The notes under the pieces: generated by a model
What the model was told of the DNA's origin: nothing
Seen by the model: only the letters and a program-made list of their open reading frames with translations
The model's database searches: none
Position numbers and translations under genes: made by a program
Source of the DNA: an uncultured Clostridia bacterium
GTDB lineage: Bacteria > Bacillota > Clostridia > TANB77 > CAG-508
NCBI GenBank assembly: GCA_948896235.1
Contig: CAQUUC010000001.1
Location: 372,001 to 436,000 of the forward strand
DNA: 64,000 bases
Direction of reading: 5' to 3'
Shown here: positions 35,339 to 44,725 of the stretch, in pieces
Layout: every line of letters starts with the position of its first letter
Position numbering within the stretch: position 1 is the stretch's first letter

Positions 35339-37029
35339 TTATATTGATTTCATAATATCTTTTAAGTTCATTTGAACATTTTCCATTCCATTAAAATTAT
35401 TTATTTCTAGTACCCCTACAATATCCACTTTATCTCCAATTAGGTATTCATTAGCTAAATTTCCCATATTAAATCCTATAGCGTCGATTATAATATTATC
35501 ATCACGTAAAGTCAATTTCAAATGTTTTCCTTCTGTTAATGCACGAATTGAATTTATACGTAGTCCTTTATAGGCAAATAGTGGCATTTTATTTCCTTCT
35601 CCAAAAGGTTCTAATCTTTTTAATGCTTTTATAAATTCTATATTCATATCTTCTTGTTTTACAATTCCATCTATATAAATAATTGGTTGTATTTCTTCCA
35701 ATTTACTTTCTTTAGCAATTTTTTCAAATTCTTTTTTAAAGTTTTCAAAATTCTCTTCTTTTAATGTAAGCCCCACAGCCATTTCATGTCCACCATATTT
35801 TTCTAAGTATTGACTACTCTTACATAAAGCATCATGTAAGTCAAATCCTGGAATACTTCTTCCGTGATCCTTTTGCAATTCCATCTTCAAAAGATACTAA
35901 TATACTTGGTTTAAAATAGGTTTCCGTTATTTTAGAAGACACAATACCAATTACACCATGATGCCATCCTTTAGCTCCTACTACAATAGCATTTTTTTCA
36001 TCTTCTTTATTTTTTTCTATTAATTCCAACGCTTCTTTTACTATGTTTTTTTCTGTATCTTGTCTTGTTTTATTGTATTCATTTAATTTTTCTGTTAATT
36101 CTTTTACTTCATTTATTTCATTCGATAAAAATATATCTAAAGCTTCTGTTTCATGTCCCATTCTTCCACAAGCATTAATTCTAGGGGCAATTCCAAACGA
36201 AATAGTATTTGAATCTATATTTTTATATCCTGTTGCTTCTAACAAATATCTAAGACCTAAATTTTTAGTTACATTAACTAGTTTCAATCCTAATTTTGTA
36301 ATAACTCTATTTTCATCAACTAATGGAACTATATCTGATATAGTTCCTACGCAAACTAAATCTAAATATTTCAAATATTCTTTTTCATCTAATTCTAATT
36401 TAATTCCCAATGCTTGAATTAATTTAAATACAACTCCAACACCTGCAAGTTGATTAAATGGATATGTATTATCTTTTCTTTTTGCATCAATAACAGCTAA
36501 TGCTTTTGGTAATTCTTCTAATGGTTCATGATGATCTGTAATAATTGTTGTTATTCCTAAAGAATTTGCAAATTCAATTTCCTCAGTTGCAGAAATACCA
36601 CAATCCACTGTTATCATTAATCTATATCCTTTGTTATATATGTCTTGTATTGCTTCTTTATTTAATCCATATCCCTCCTCTAATCTATTTGGAATATGAC
36701 TTTCTACTTCAATCTCTCTTTCTCCGTAAAAACTTTTGTAAAACAGAAATACTAGTAATTCCATCCACGTCATAATCACCATAAATCATAATTTTCTCTT
36801 TTTTATTCATTGCCTCTATTATACGATTTACTGCAACTTCCATATCTGGCATCAAAAATGGATCATAAAAATCTTCTCTTGTTGGTTCTAAAAATTTTCT
36901 GATTTTATCTTCTTCTGTAATCCCTCTATTTACCAAAATAGTTGCAAGTAATCTAGTTAAACCAAATTTTTCTTGTATCTTCTCTATTCTTTTTTCATTA
37001 CAATTATAATATTCCCATTTCTTTTTCAT
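35339..37029 (-). CDS. recJ: Single-stranded-DNA exonuclease RecJ, needs two CGG +1 shifts
   Basis: The start is ATG 37029 behind TTAGGAGAATAAGG. Read normally it is three fragments. Skipping the C at CGG 36724-36726 gives QKFLGEREIEVESHIPNR. Skipping it at CGG 35862-35864 gives AKGSGRSIPGFDLHDAL, the conserved RecJ GSGRS motif. The result is 562 aa with the DHH motifs: GDYDVDGI, TVDCGI, TDHHEP and RINACGRMG. RecJ digests single-stranded DNA 5' to 3' in recombination and repair. The order recJ-relA is common in Firmicutes. Confidence 0.93.
35862..35864 (-). other. CGG +1 recoding site 2 in recJ
   Basis: Zero frame reads TCA CGG AAG. Skipping the C gives TCA GGA AGA (Ser-Gly-Arg) inside the conserved GSGRS motif. 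Confidence 0.95.
36724..36726 (-). other. CGG +1 recoding site 1 in recJ
   Basis: Zero frame reads TTA CGG AGA. Skipping the C gives TTA GGA GAA (Leu-Gly-Glu) between the GDYDVDG motif and the IPNR motif. Confidence 0.9.
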
Positions 37030-37122
37030 CCTTATTCTCCTAATATACAATTTGTATATAATTGTACACTATTTTAACAAAATTTAAAAGTAATTTTATT
37101 ATATTATTTGAAAATAGTTAAA

Positions 37123-37153
37123 AAAGCCAGGAAACAAAATGTCTCCTGGCTTT
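37123..37153 (-). terminator. Terminator of the GC-richer orphan gene at 37175
   Basis: AAAGCCAGGA and TCCTGGCTTT form a 10-bp stem with an 11-base loop, followed on minus by more T. It isolates this gene from recJ downstream. Confidence 0.85.
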
Positions 37154-37174
37154 CCGCTTATTCTGCTGCCTTGC

Positions 37175-37525
37175 TTAAGCAAAACGAAGTACTAGCTGCG
37201 TGTACCCACACTGGTCTTCCATCTCCTGAAGAGCAGGTACTTTCTTGAGCACTTTGCGTATGTCCTTGATACTCGGTAAGGATTCTAAGTTCAGTGTTAC
37301 TGAACCTACCGAATATTCCTGCCGACCGCTTAACCCTGTTATACGGATTGTTATTGTGTCTCCATAATCACGTTTCGCCAGTTCTTGCTTGGCCACATAC
37401 AGTGCCCATAAGCAGTCGTCCTTCAGTTGCCCATCCGGCAATGCCTGTTTCTTTATTGCCCGTTCCCTTGCTTCTTCTGCATCTTGCCGCAGCATTTCTA
37501 ATGTTACCTTCCTGTCTTTTTCCAT
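37175..37525 (-). CDS. Second GC-richer orphan protein
   Basis: The start is ATG 37525 behind GGAGGGCTTATTTT. I do not recognise the 116-aa protein. It has a helical, charged N-terminal half (VTLEMLRQDAEEARERAIKK, CLWALYVAKQELAKRD) and a beta-type C-terminal half (TITIRITGLSGRQEYSVGSV, then LESLPSIKDIRKVLKKVP). GC content and codon use are far above the neighbours. Two in-frame CGG codons (37322-37324 and 37487-37489) fit only as Arg. Like the gene at 5798 it is monocistronic with its own promoter and terminator, which suggests import from a standard-code donor. Confidence 0.7.
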   Translation of the reverse strand: MEKDRKVTLEMLRQDAEEARERAIKKQALPDGQLKDDCLWALYVAKQELAKRDYGDTITIRITGLSGRQEYSVGSVTLNLESLPSIKDIRKVLKKVPALQEMEDQCGYTQLVLRFA

Positions 37526-37561
37526 AAAATAAGCCCTCCATGTGTTTGTAAGTATACTAAT

Positions 37562-37590
37562 ATTATAACTCATTTTACATAACTAGTCAA
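37562..37590 (-). promoter_or_regulatory. Near-consensus promoter of the second orphan gene
   Basis: On minus TTGACT (37585-37590), 17 nt, TATAAT (37562-37567). The spacer contains TATGTAAAAT exactly three bases after the -35 box, as at 5724-5752. Confidence 0.85.
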
Positions 37591-37607
37591 ATATAGAGCA
37601 AACTATA

Positions 37608-39470
37608 TTATTTAATATTTTTAACAGCATTAAGTACTGTTAAAAATGTTACCCCAGTATCTGCTAATATTGCCAGCCAAATTGGTGCTATTCCAAACCC
37701 ACCTAGTGTTAATACAACAGCTTTTATAATCAAGGAAAAGATAATATTAGCTTTTACTGTTTTCATTGCGCATCTTGCTGTTTTTATAATACTAGGTATT
37801 GTACTTATATTATTTGAAATTAGTATTCCGTCTGCTGTTATACTTGCAATACTAGCTCCTGCTCCCATTGCAATACCAAAACTACTACTTGCAAGCACTG
37901 GACTATCATTTATTCCATCTCCAATAAAAATAACTTTTTCATTTGTTTTCTTTAATTCTTCAATTACTACTAATTTATCTTTTGGTAATAAACTTGCTTT
38001 TATTTCATCTACTTTTAATTCTTTTCCTATAACTTCAGCATTTTTTAAATTATCTCCTGTTAACATTATAATCTTTTTAATTCCAATATCTTTTAAATTT
38101 TTTACGATATCAACGCTTTCCTTTCTTATTTCCTCTGTTAATATAACATATCCCGCTATTTCTTTATCTATACTCAAGCAAATTGCATTCCCTGGTATTT
38201 CATTATTTATCCCAATTTCATATTGTTCTAATAATTTTCTATTTCCAAATAGTATCTCTCTACCTTCTATTTTTCCATATAGTCCATATCCCGCAATTTC
38301 TTTATAATCTTCTACTATTCTTTGTTCTATTTCTTTACTATAATTTTTTATTGCTGTTCCTATTGGATGATTTGATAATAATTCTAAACTATACATATAT
38401 GAAAGTATTGTTTCTTTACTATAAGAATTAAAACTCTCTAATTTACTTATTTTCATATTTCCTGTAGTTAGAGTTCCTGTTTTATCAAACGCAATAACAG
38501 TTGCATTTGATAAATTTTCAATATGCTTCGTTCCTTTTATAAGCATTCCTTTTTTAGATATTTTTCCAAGTCCTGTGAAAAATGATAAAGGAACTGATAT
38601 CACTAAGCTACATGGACACGAAGCAACTAAAAATATAAGAGCTCTCATAATCCAATCTTTTACATCTAAATTAAATATAAATGGTACAATAGCAATTAAA
38701 ACTGCTATTACAATAACTATTGGTGTATATATCTTAGAAAATCTTGTTATAAATTTTTCTGTTCTTCCTTTATTATTTTTTGCTTCATATACCAAATCAA
38801 CAATTTGGGAAGCCGTAGAATTCTCTACATCTCGTAGTACTTCACACGTAATACTTCCTGTTAAATTTACTCCACCTGATAGTATTTCTATTTCTTTCGA
38901 TACAAAAACAGGTTTACTCTCTCCTGTAAGACTTGATGTGTCTATTTCTGTTTCTCCATAAATAACTTTACAGTCCACAGGTATTTTTTCTCCAGGTTTT
39001 ATTAAAATAGTGTCACCTACTTTAATTTCTTTTGCATCTACTGTTTCTATCACATCCTTTATAACTCTATTTGCTGTATCTGCTTTAATTTTTACTATTT
39101 CTTTAATACTTTCATTAGATTTATCAACCGCTCTTTCTTCTAAAAATTCCCCTAATCTAAAAAGTATGATTACCAAACAACTTTCCACATATTCTCCTAA
39201 ACAAAATGCAGCAATTACAGCAATTGTCATTAGTGTATCTTCTTGAAAATCAAGTTTAAATATATTTTTTATTCCATTAAATAATAGTTCATATCCTGAA
39301 AGTACTATAGATAATAATATAAATATTACTTTTATATTTATAAATGCTGGTATAAATGATAACCCTAAAAATACTATTGCTATTATATATAAAATAATAT
39401 CTAATTTATTTTCCTTTTCCTTATGCTCATGATGTTCAATTTCACAGTGGTCACAATGTTTACATGCCAT
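37608..39470 (-). CDS. Heavy-metal P1B-type ATPase (Zn/Cd/Pb exporter)
   Basis: This 620-aa P-type ATPase has no HMA domain, but a His/Cys-rich N-terminus (MACKHCDHCEIEHHEHKEK) that could bind metal. Key motifs are present: TGES in the actuator, SCPC in the sixth span (metal path), DKTGTLTTG (phosphorylated Asp), HPIG, and GDGINDSP. The SCPC plus the late transmembrane region suit the zinc/cadmium/lead (ZntA/CadA) subgroup. It overlaps the ArsR repressor gene by 11 bases, so the two are co-transcribed and metal-induced. Confidence 0.9.
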   Translation of the reverse strand: MACKHCDHCEIEHHEHKEKENKLDIILYIIAIVFLGLSFIPAFINIKVIFILLSIVLSGYELLFNGIKNIFKLDFQEDTLMTIAVIAAFCLGEYVESCLVIILFRLGEFLEERAVDKSNESIKEIVKIKADTANRVIKDVIETVDAKEIKVGDTILIKPGEKIPVDCKVIYGETEIDTSSLTGESKPVFVSKEIEILSGGVNLTGSITCEVLRDVENSTASQIVDLVYEAKNNKGRTEKFITRFSKIYTPIVIVIAVLIAIVPFIFNLDVKDWIMRALIFLVASCPCSLVISVPLSFFTGLGKISKKGMLIKGTKHIENLSNATVIAFDKTGTLTTGNMKISKLESFNSYSKETILSYMYSLELLSNHPIGTAIKNYSKEIEQRIVEDYKEIAGYGLYGKIEGREILFGNRKLLEQYEIGINNEIPGNAICLSIDKEIAGYVILTEEIRKESVDIVKNLKDIGIKKIIMLTGDNLKNAEVIGKELKVDEIKASLLPKDKLVVIEELKKTNEKVIFIGDGINDSPVLASSSFGIAMGAGASIASITADGILISNNISTIPSIIKTARCAMKTVKANIIFSLIIKAVVLTLGGFGIAPIWLAILADTGVTFLTVLNAVKNIK

Positions 39471-39843
39471 AACTATTTCCCTCCTCTAATATGTGTTCTA
39501 AACTTAAAGATATAATCTTTTCAATATGCTCATCTTGTAAACTATAATATACTTGTTTTCCTTCTCTTCTATATTTTACAAGTTTAGCATTTCTAAGTAA
39601 CCCTAACTGATGTGAAACAGTTGATTGATTTAAGCCTAAAAGCTCGCACAAATCACATACACAAAGTTCTGTATTTAAAATGCTACAAATAATTCTAAGT
39701 CTTGTGTTATCTGCAAATAGTTTAAACATATCTGCTAAACTTAAAATTTCTTCAGTATTGGGTTCTACTCTTTTTACTTCATCTATTTTTTTATAGTGTG
39801 GACAATTTTCTCCACATACAAATTCTAACTCTTTATCTTCCAT
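39460..39843 (-). CDS. ArsR/SmtB-family metal-sensing repressor (CadC-like)
   Basis: This 127-aa winged-helix protein has an N-terminal Cys/His segment (FVCGENCPHYKK) and ELCVCDLCELLGLNQSTVSHQLGLL, where the two Cys before the recognition helix are the CadC/ArsR metal site. It should dissociate from DNA when cadmium, lead or zinc binds, turning on the exporter. A candidate operator lies upstream at 39865-39884. Confidence 0.92.
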   Translation of the reverse strand: MEDKELEFVCGENCPHYKKIDEVKRVEPNTEEILSLADMFKLFADNTRLRIICSILNTELCVCDLCELLGLNQSTVSHQLGLLRNAKLVKYRREGKQVYYSLQDEHIEKIISLSLEHILEEGNSYGM

Positions 39844-39864
39844 AAATTACCTCCTTAGTATATT

Positions 39865-39884
39865 ATATGCACGTATGTTCATAT
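39865..39884 (-). promoter_or_regulatory. Candidate ArsR operator over the promoter
   Basis: ATATGCACGTATGTTCATAT is an imperfect palindrome (16 of 20 positions symmetric). It covers the spacer of a TTAACA-N16-TATAAT promoter on minus, a typical place for autorepression. Confidence 0.6.
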
Positions 39885-39942
39885 GTTAATATATTTTTTT
39901 AAAAAAGTCAATAGCTTTTTATTTTTTTATTTCTACAATAAA

Positions 39943-39973
39943 AATAGAACAATTAATAATTAACTGTTCTATT
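39943..39973 (-). terminator. Terminator of the RND transporter gene
   Basis: AATAGAACA and TGTTCTATT form a 9-bp stem with a 13-base AT loop, followed on minus by TTTTATTG. Confidence 0.7.
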
Positions 39974-39982
39974 CTAAATAAA

Positions 39983-42900
39983 TTATTTTTTCTTTTCTTT
40001 ATTCATCATCATATACAAACAAGGAATTACAAATAATGTTAAAAGTGTTGCATACACAAGTCCTCCTATTGTTACTATACCTAATGGTTGTATCATTTCT
40101 GTACCAGAACCTACCCCTAATGCCATTGTTGATAACCCAAGTATTGTTGTTAGAGCTGTCATAAGAATTGGTCTTAGTCTTGTTTTTCCTGTTTCTATTA
40201 AAGCATCTTTTATTTTTAATCCTTTTTCTCTTCTTAGATTATTTGCATAATCTATAAATACTATTCCATTATTTACAACTATACCTGCAAGCATTAAGAA
40301 ACCAAGCATTGCAATTAAACTTATCTCGCATCCTGTTATGAATAGTGCAAATAATCCTCCTGTAAACGCAAGCGGTATTGTAAACATTACTATAAATGGT
40401 GATTTTAATGATTGGAACTGTGCCACCATTATTAGATATATAAATACTATTGCAAGCGCAATCATTTTTACTAACTCTTGTAGAGACTGATTGATTGTTT
40501 CACTTTCCCCTTGTAGTTCCACACTATATCCATCTGGAGCAATATATTGTTTTAGTTTATTTTCTATTTCTCTTCCTACAATACCAACGTTTGCATCTTG
40601 TTTTATTGTTGCAGATACTGTAACATATCTTTCTCCATTATCGTGTGAAATTGAGCTTAGTCCATCTTTTTCTTCTATACTTGCTATATCTCCAAGCTTA
40701 ACCTCTACAGTTTCGTTATTCTTCTTTCCTTCTAATATAATAGAATTTACGTTCTCACTTGTAACCCTTTTTTCTTCTGGTTTTACTACAATAATAGGAT
40801 AATCTTTATTATCTACCGTAATAGTTGTTGCTTCATTTTCATTTGAAATATCACTAGATACCTTAGAATAAACTTGTGCAACAGTTAAACCATATTCCAT
40901 TGCTTTATTCTTATCTACTGTAACTCTTGTTTCTTTTGAAGTTTCACTTACCCCAGAATCTATTTTATCTATTCCTTCTATCCCCTCTAGTAATGAAGAT
41001 ACTTCTTTTGCAACTTCTTGTAATTTATCTATATCAGTTCCTTTTACTACAATTTGTACTCCAGATGTCATCATAGAAGACATATCCATTTCAGAAGTAC
41101 TAACAGAAATTTCGCAGTTCATACCATTGGTTAGTTCGTAAATTTTATTTGCAATTTCGGCATTAGTTCCCTTTCTATCTTCTTTTAAAATTGCATACAT
41201 ACTAATAGAATTACTGTTTCCTCCTGAAAGACTTGATATAGAACTCATTGTTCCAGAATCAAGTGCACCTATTTCCTCTATTTCTTCAATTGTTAATAAT
41301 TTTTCTATTATCTCATCTGCCATTTTCTTTGTTTCTTCACTTGTAACTTCTTTTGGTGTCTCCATACTTATAGATATTTGTTCTCCATCAACACTTGGTA
41401 TAAATGCTGTTCCCATTATTCCTGTAAGCATAAAACTTCCTATAAGTAATACAAGTGCTGTTAGGACTACTATTATTTTATGGTTTAATGCAACTCCTAG
41501 TAATTTTTCATATATGGAAATTATTTTATCAAAGAAAATATCTTTCTTTATTTTTGTTTCTTTAAACATTTTTGAAGCCATTGCTGGTACTAATGTTATT
41601 GCTACAATTAAACTTGCAAGCAATGAATAAGCAATAGTTAATCCCATATCTGTAAATAATTGTCTTGATATTCCTTGTATAAATATAATTGGCAAAAATA
41701 CACATACGGTGGTTAATGTTGATGATGTGATAGCACCAGCAACGCTTGATGCTCCCCTAATAGCAGCTGTTTTAACACTTTCACCATCTTTACGTAATCT
41801 ATATATATTTTCAATAACAACAATAGAGTTATCTACAAGCATACCCACACCTAATGCAAGACCTGATAGAGATATAATATTTACTGTTACTCCTGTAAAA
41901 TACATAAGTGCTATTGCAAATGTTAAACTTATTGGTATAGATAGCGCTATTATAAGTGTTGGTTTGTAATCTTTTAAGAATACAAATAAAATTATAACTG
42001 CAAGTATTCCTCCATAAACTAAGTTATCTAATACTGAGTTTATAATAATGTCTATGTAAACCCCTTGGTTCATAAGAGTTGTAAATCTTAAGTTTTCATT
42101 TTGTGTTTCTAACTTATTCATTTTGTTTTCTATATCTTTACAAACCTCAGCTGTTGATGTTGTACTTTGCTTTTGGAATGTTAAAACAACTCCATTATTT
42201 CCATTTACTTTTGCATAAATTTCACTTGAATTATCTGTAAATTCTATATCTGCTAAATCATTTAAAGTAATATTTTCAAGCCCTTCTATATCAAAAGATA
42301 ATATTTTTAAATTTTTAACTTCATCTACATTATTAAACTTTTCTCCAACTTTGATAATCATTTTGTCGTTTGAAGTTTCAATATATCCTGCTGGCATAGA
42401 AAAATTCTCAGCTTTTAATATGTTAGAAATCATATCAATAGTTATAATTCCGTCTATTGATGCACTTTTTAATGCTTGGTCTCTTGCTTCTTCAAATTGC
42501 TTAATTCCATTATTTAATTCTGTTTCGCTTGTAGATAAAGCCTGCTCTGCTTTACTAAGTTCTTTAGTTAAAGTTACTTTTGCCATTTCTAAATCTTTTT
42601 CTTGTTTTGCAAGATTTTCTTTTTGTTTATTTAATTCTATTTTAGCAATAGATATTTGGTTTAATCCAGAATTTACTTCTTCAAGTTTTGAATTTGTTTC
42701 TTTTTTTAATTCTTCTGTTTTTGATATACTGCTATTTAATGCTTCTAATTTTATTTTTTGTTCATCTGTTAAATTATTTCCTAATTTAACAAGTTCAGCT
42801 TTTTCACTATTTAGTTTATTAAGTAAGGTATCCATTCCTTGTATTGTTGTAGTTAAGGTATTTTTAGTAATATTTAATCCTTGTTCTTTTGTTTCTATTT

Positions 42901-43678
42901 CATTTTTTGCTGAATCTATTTTAGCACTTCCTGCTTTTATAGCACTTAATCCATCTATTAATTTTGCTGTTTGTTCATTAGATTGTTTTTTTAATGTTTC
43001 TTTTCCTTCATTTAATTTACTTTTAGCATTATTAAGCTCAGCTTGTGTTTTAGATAATTTACTATTTACACTACCTAATATTTTTTTATTTACATCATCA
43101 ATTTTATTTTGACTTAATTTAATTTTTATTTGTTCTTCTAATAATCCAGTAGCACTTACACTTGCTACTCCATCTATCCTTTCAAGTTCTGGTATTATTT
43201 TGTTATTTACAAATGCTGTTACCTCTGCATTATCCATATTTTGAACATCAACTGCTGTAAGCATAATAGGCATCATATTTGGATTTATTTTAGACACCAT
43301 TGGTGATCCTATCATATCATCATTCCATGCAGCCTTTATTAAATCTAATTTAGAGTTTATTTCAATTAGTGCAGAATCCATATTTACATCATTTGAAAAC
43401 TCTAATATAACTACTGAAGAGTTTTCACTTGATATAGAAGATACATTTTTAATATTACTTATTGTAGACATAGATTGTTCTAATGGTTTTGTAACAACAT
43501 TTTCTACTTTTTCAGGACTTGCTCCTACATATGTAGTCATAATAATTGCATATGGCAAATCCATTTTAGGTAAAAGATCAGTTGTCATACTTGTAAATGA
43601 AATTACTCCTAAAATAATAATTAGTATTACTGCAACAAACACAGTAAAAGGTTTTTTTACACTATAATTTGAAATCAT
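39983..43678 (-). CDS. RND-family exporter with a long coiled-coil insertion
   Basis: This 1231-aa AcrB/MdtB-type RND permease has the standard halves: the first span near residues 12-32, PLLPKMDLPYAIIMTTYVGASPEKVE, and GLALGVGMLVDNSIVVIENIYR with the proton-relay acidic pair in TM4. Between ~195 and ~410 it carries a long heptad-rich insertion (KLSKTQAELNNAKSKLNEG, KLEEVNSGLNQISIAKIELN) that typical AcrB lacks. In a Gram-positive-type cell without outer membrane this could act as a built-in adaptor reaching through the wall. The gene for a membrane-spanning four-helix protein (43702) lies just upstream. The substrate is unknown. Confidence 0.88.
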   Translation of the reverse strand: MISNYSVKKPFTVFVAVILIIILGVISFTSMTTDLLPKMDLPYAIIMTTYVGASPEKVENVVTKPLEQSMSTISNIKNVSSISSENSSVVILEFSNDVNMDSALIEINSKLDLIKAAWNDDMIGSPMVSKINPNMMPIMLTAVDVQNMDNAEVTAFVNNKIIPELERIDGVASVSATGLLEEQIKIKLSQNKIDDVNKKILGSVNSKLSKTQAELNNAKSKLNEGKETLKKQSNEQTAKLIDGLSAIKAGSAKIDSAKNEIETKEQGLNITKNTLTTTIQGMDTLLNKLNSEKAELVKLGNNLTDEQKIKLEALNSSISKTEELKKETNSKLEEVNSGLNQISIAKIELNKQKENLAKQEKDLEMAKVTLTKELSKAEQALSTSETELNNGIKQFEEARDQALKSASIDGIITIDMISNILKAENFSMPAGYIETSNDKMIIKVGEKFNNVDEVKNLKILSFDIEGLENITLNDLADIEFTDNSSEIYAKVNGNNGVVLTFQKQSTTSTAEVCKDIENKMNKLETQNENLRFTTLMNQGVYIDIIINSVLDNLVYGGILAVIILFVFLKDYKPTLIIALSIPISLTFAIALMYFTGVTVNIISLSGLALGVGMLVDNSIVVIENIYRLRKDGESVKTAAIRGASSVAGAITSSTLTTVCVFLPIIFIQGISRQLFTDMGLTIAYSLLASLIVAITLVPAMASKMFKETKIKKDIFFDKIISIYEKLLGVALNHKIIVVLTALVLLIGSFMLTGIMGTAFIPSVDGEQISISMETPKEVTSEETKKMADEIIEKLLTIEEIEEIGALDSGTMSSISSLSGGNSNSISMYAILKEDRKGTNAEIANKIYELTNGMNCEISVSTSEMDMSSMMTSGVQIVVKGTDIDKLQEVAKEVSSLLEGIEGIDKIDSGVSETSKETRVTVDKNKAMEYGLTVAQVYSKVSSDISNENEATTITVDNKDYPIIVVKPEEKRVTSENVNSIILEGKKNNETVEVKLGDIASIEEKDGLSSISHDNGERYVTVSATIKQDANVGIVGREIENKLKQYIAPDGYSVELQGESETINQSLQELVKMIALAIVFIYLIMVAQFQSLKSPFIVMFTIPLAFTGGLFALFITGCEISLIAMLGFLMLAGIVVNNGIVFIDYANNLRREKGLKIKDALIETGKTRLRPILMTALTTILGLSTMALGVGSGTEMIQPLGIVTIGGLVYATLLTLFVIPCLYMMMNKEKKK

Positions 43679-43701
43679 TTTAATTCAACATCCTTTTTAA
43701 T

Positions 43702-44571
43702 TTACTTTTTTCGTATTGGTGTAAATACTTTTATATAGTATGGTTGTATATCACTCAATATGTCTTTAACAAATATTATATTTCCATCTTTTCCTGTTAA
43801 TTTAATATTGGGAAAAGTTTTTAGCATTTTTTCATCCGAAAAATGTTTTAATGTAAAATTCTTAATATCTTCATTTTTATAAATTTGGGCGCACTCAAAT
43901 ATATATTCATCATAATCTTGTAATTCTAAATTATGTTGTATTACTAATCTAGTAAAGAACATTTTTAAAGCAAAACTTGAAATTATAGAACTTACGAAGA
44001 TTGTTAATATTAGTATAACAACAATACTTTTCAACAGTTTTATTGAAATTTTATTTTTTAATTTTTCTATTATTCTGTCTACTATAGGATTAAAGTGTGA
44101 CATTAGATATATAGCAAGAATTCCCCAAAAGAATGAAAATGCCATACATATTCTTCCATTTATATTAAATGCCATGTCTGAATAATCCCACCATTTTATA
44201 TGGAATATAAATTCCCCAACAAGACTAACAATATATTCTACTATTGATCCAATTATGAAGCCTCCCAAAAATAAGGTGTAATTATTCTTTTTAAAGTGTT
44301 GTAAACCTACAACCATAACTACTGCTCCAACACCATATATACAGCATACTGGCAAAAATAATGAACTTTGTCTACTTTCTATTACTCCTTTAGTAATAAG
44401 CCCAAATAAAGTTTCTATAATAAATCCAACCACACTATAAATAATAAAATAAGCAAACATTCTCCATATACTTATTCCCATAATAGTAAATTTCTTCTTT
44501 TCTTTATGTATTTCTTCTTTTTGTTTTACTATGTTTTCTACTTCATCTACTTTTTCCATTATTTCTTCCAT
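43702..44571 (-). CDS. CmpB-type putative ABC transporter permease
   Basis: This 289-aa protein begins with a charged cytoplasmic segment (~30 aa). The membrane domain RMFAYFIIYSVVGFIIETLFG, SSLFLPVCCIYGVGAVVMVV, then GRICMAFSFFWGILAIYLM is the signature of the CmpB-type (PF06541-like) family. Despite the family name no ATPase partner is seen. It is probably co-transcribed with the RND exporter 23 bases downstream. The function is uncertain. Confidence 0.75.
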   Translation of the reverse strand: MEEIMEKVDEVENIVKQKEEIHKEKKKFTIMGISIWRMFAYFIIYSVVGFIIETLFGLITKGVIESRQSSLFLPVCCIYGVGAVVMVVGLQHFKKNNYTLFLGGFIIGSIVEYIVSLVGEFIFHIKWWDYSDMAFNINGRICMAFSFFWGILAIYLMSHFNPIVDRIIEKLKNKISIKLLKSIVVILILTIFVSSIISSFALKMFFTRLVIQHNLELQDYDEYIFECAQIYKNEDIKNFTLKHFSDEKMLKTFPNIKLTGKDGNIIFVKDILSDIQPYYIKVFTPIRKK

Positions 44572-44677
44572 TTATTTTCCCCTTTTTACATATTTTCTAT
44601 TATAGCAACTTTTTTACAATATGTAAACCAATTAAAATCAGATTTTTGTGAAATTTTGGTGAATTTTGCATATTAGT

Positions 44678-44725
44678 AAATAAAAGTTTGATAGTTGCAT
44701 CTTAGCAACTATCAAACTTTTATTT
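44678..44725. terminator. Terminator of galE
   Basis: A perfect 21-bp stem (AAATAAAAGTTTGATAGTTGC and its complement, loop ATCTTA). The galE stop codon (44720) lies within it. Flanks are A/T-rich on both sides. Confidence 0.88.

Noticed and set aside
15475..37029. True pseudogenes for tetR, recJ, relA, spoIIM and spoIIP
   Set aside because: Outside the CGG sites these frames have no other stops or shifts and keep family motifs and lengths; decaying genes would show mixed damage.
37175..37525. Reading the second orphan gene with CGG shifts
   Set aside because: Shifting at the CGG codons gives an open but low-quality frame, whereas the unshifted frame has a consistent helical-beta protein with a natural end before the terminator.
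42351..43112. Long open plus-strand frame of 253 codons opposite the RND gene
   Set aside because: It is a shadow of the heptad-rich region of the RND gene; no ribosome site and low-complexity Ser/Phe content.
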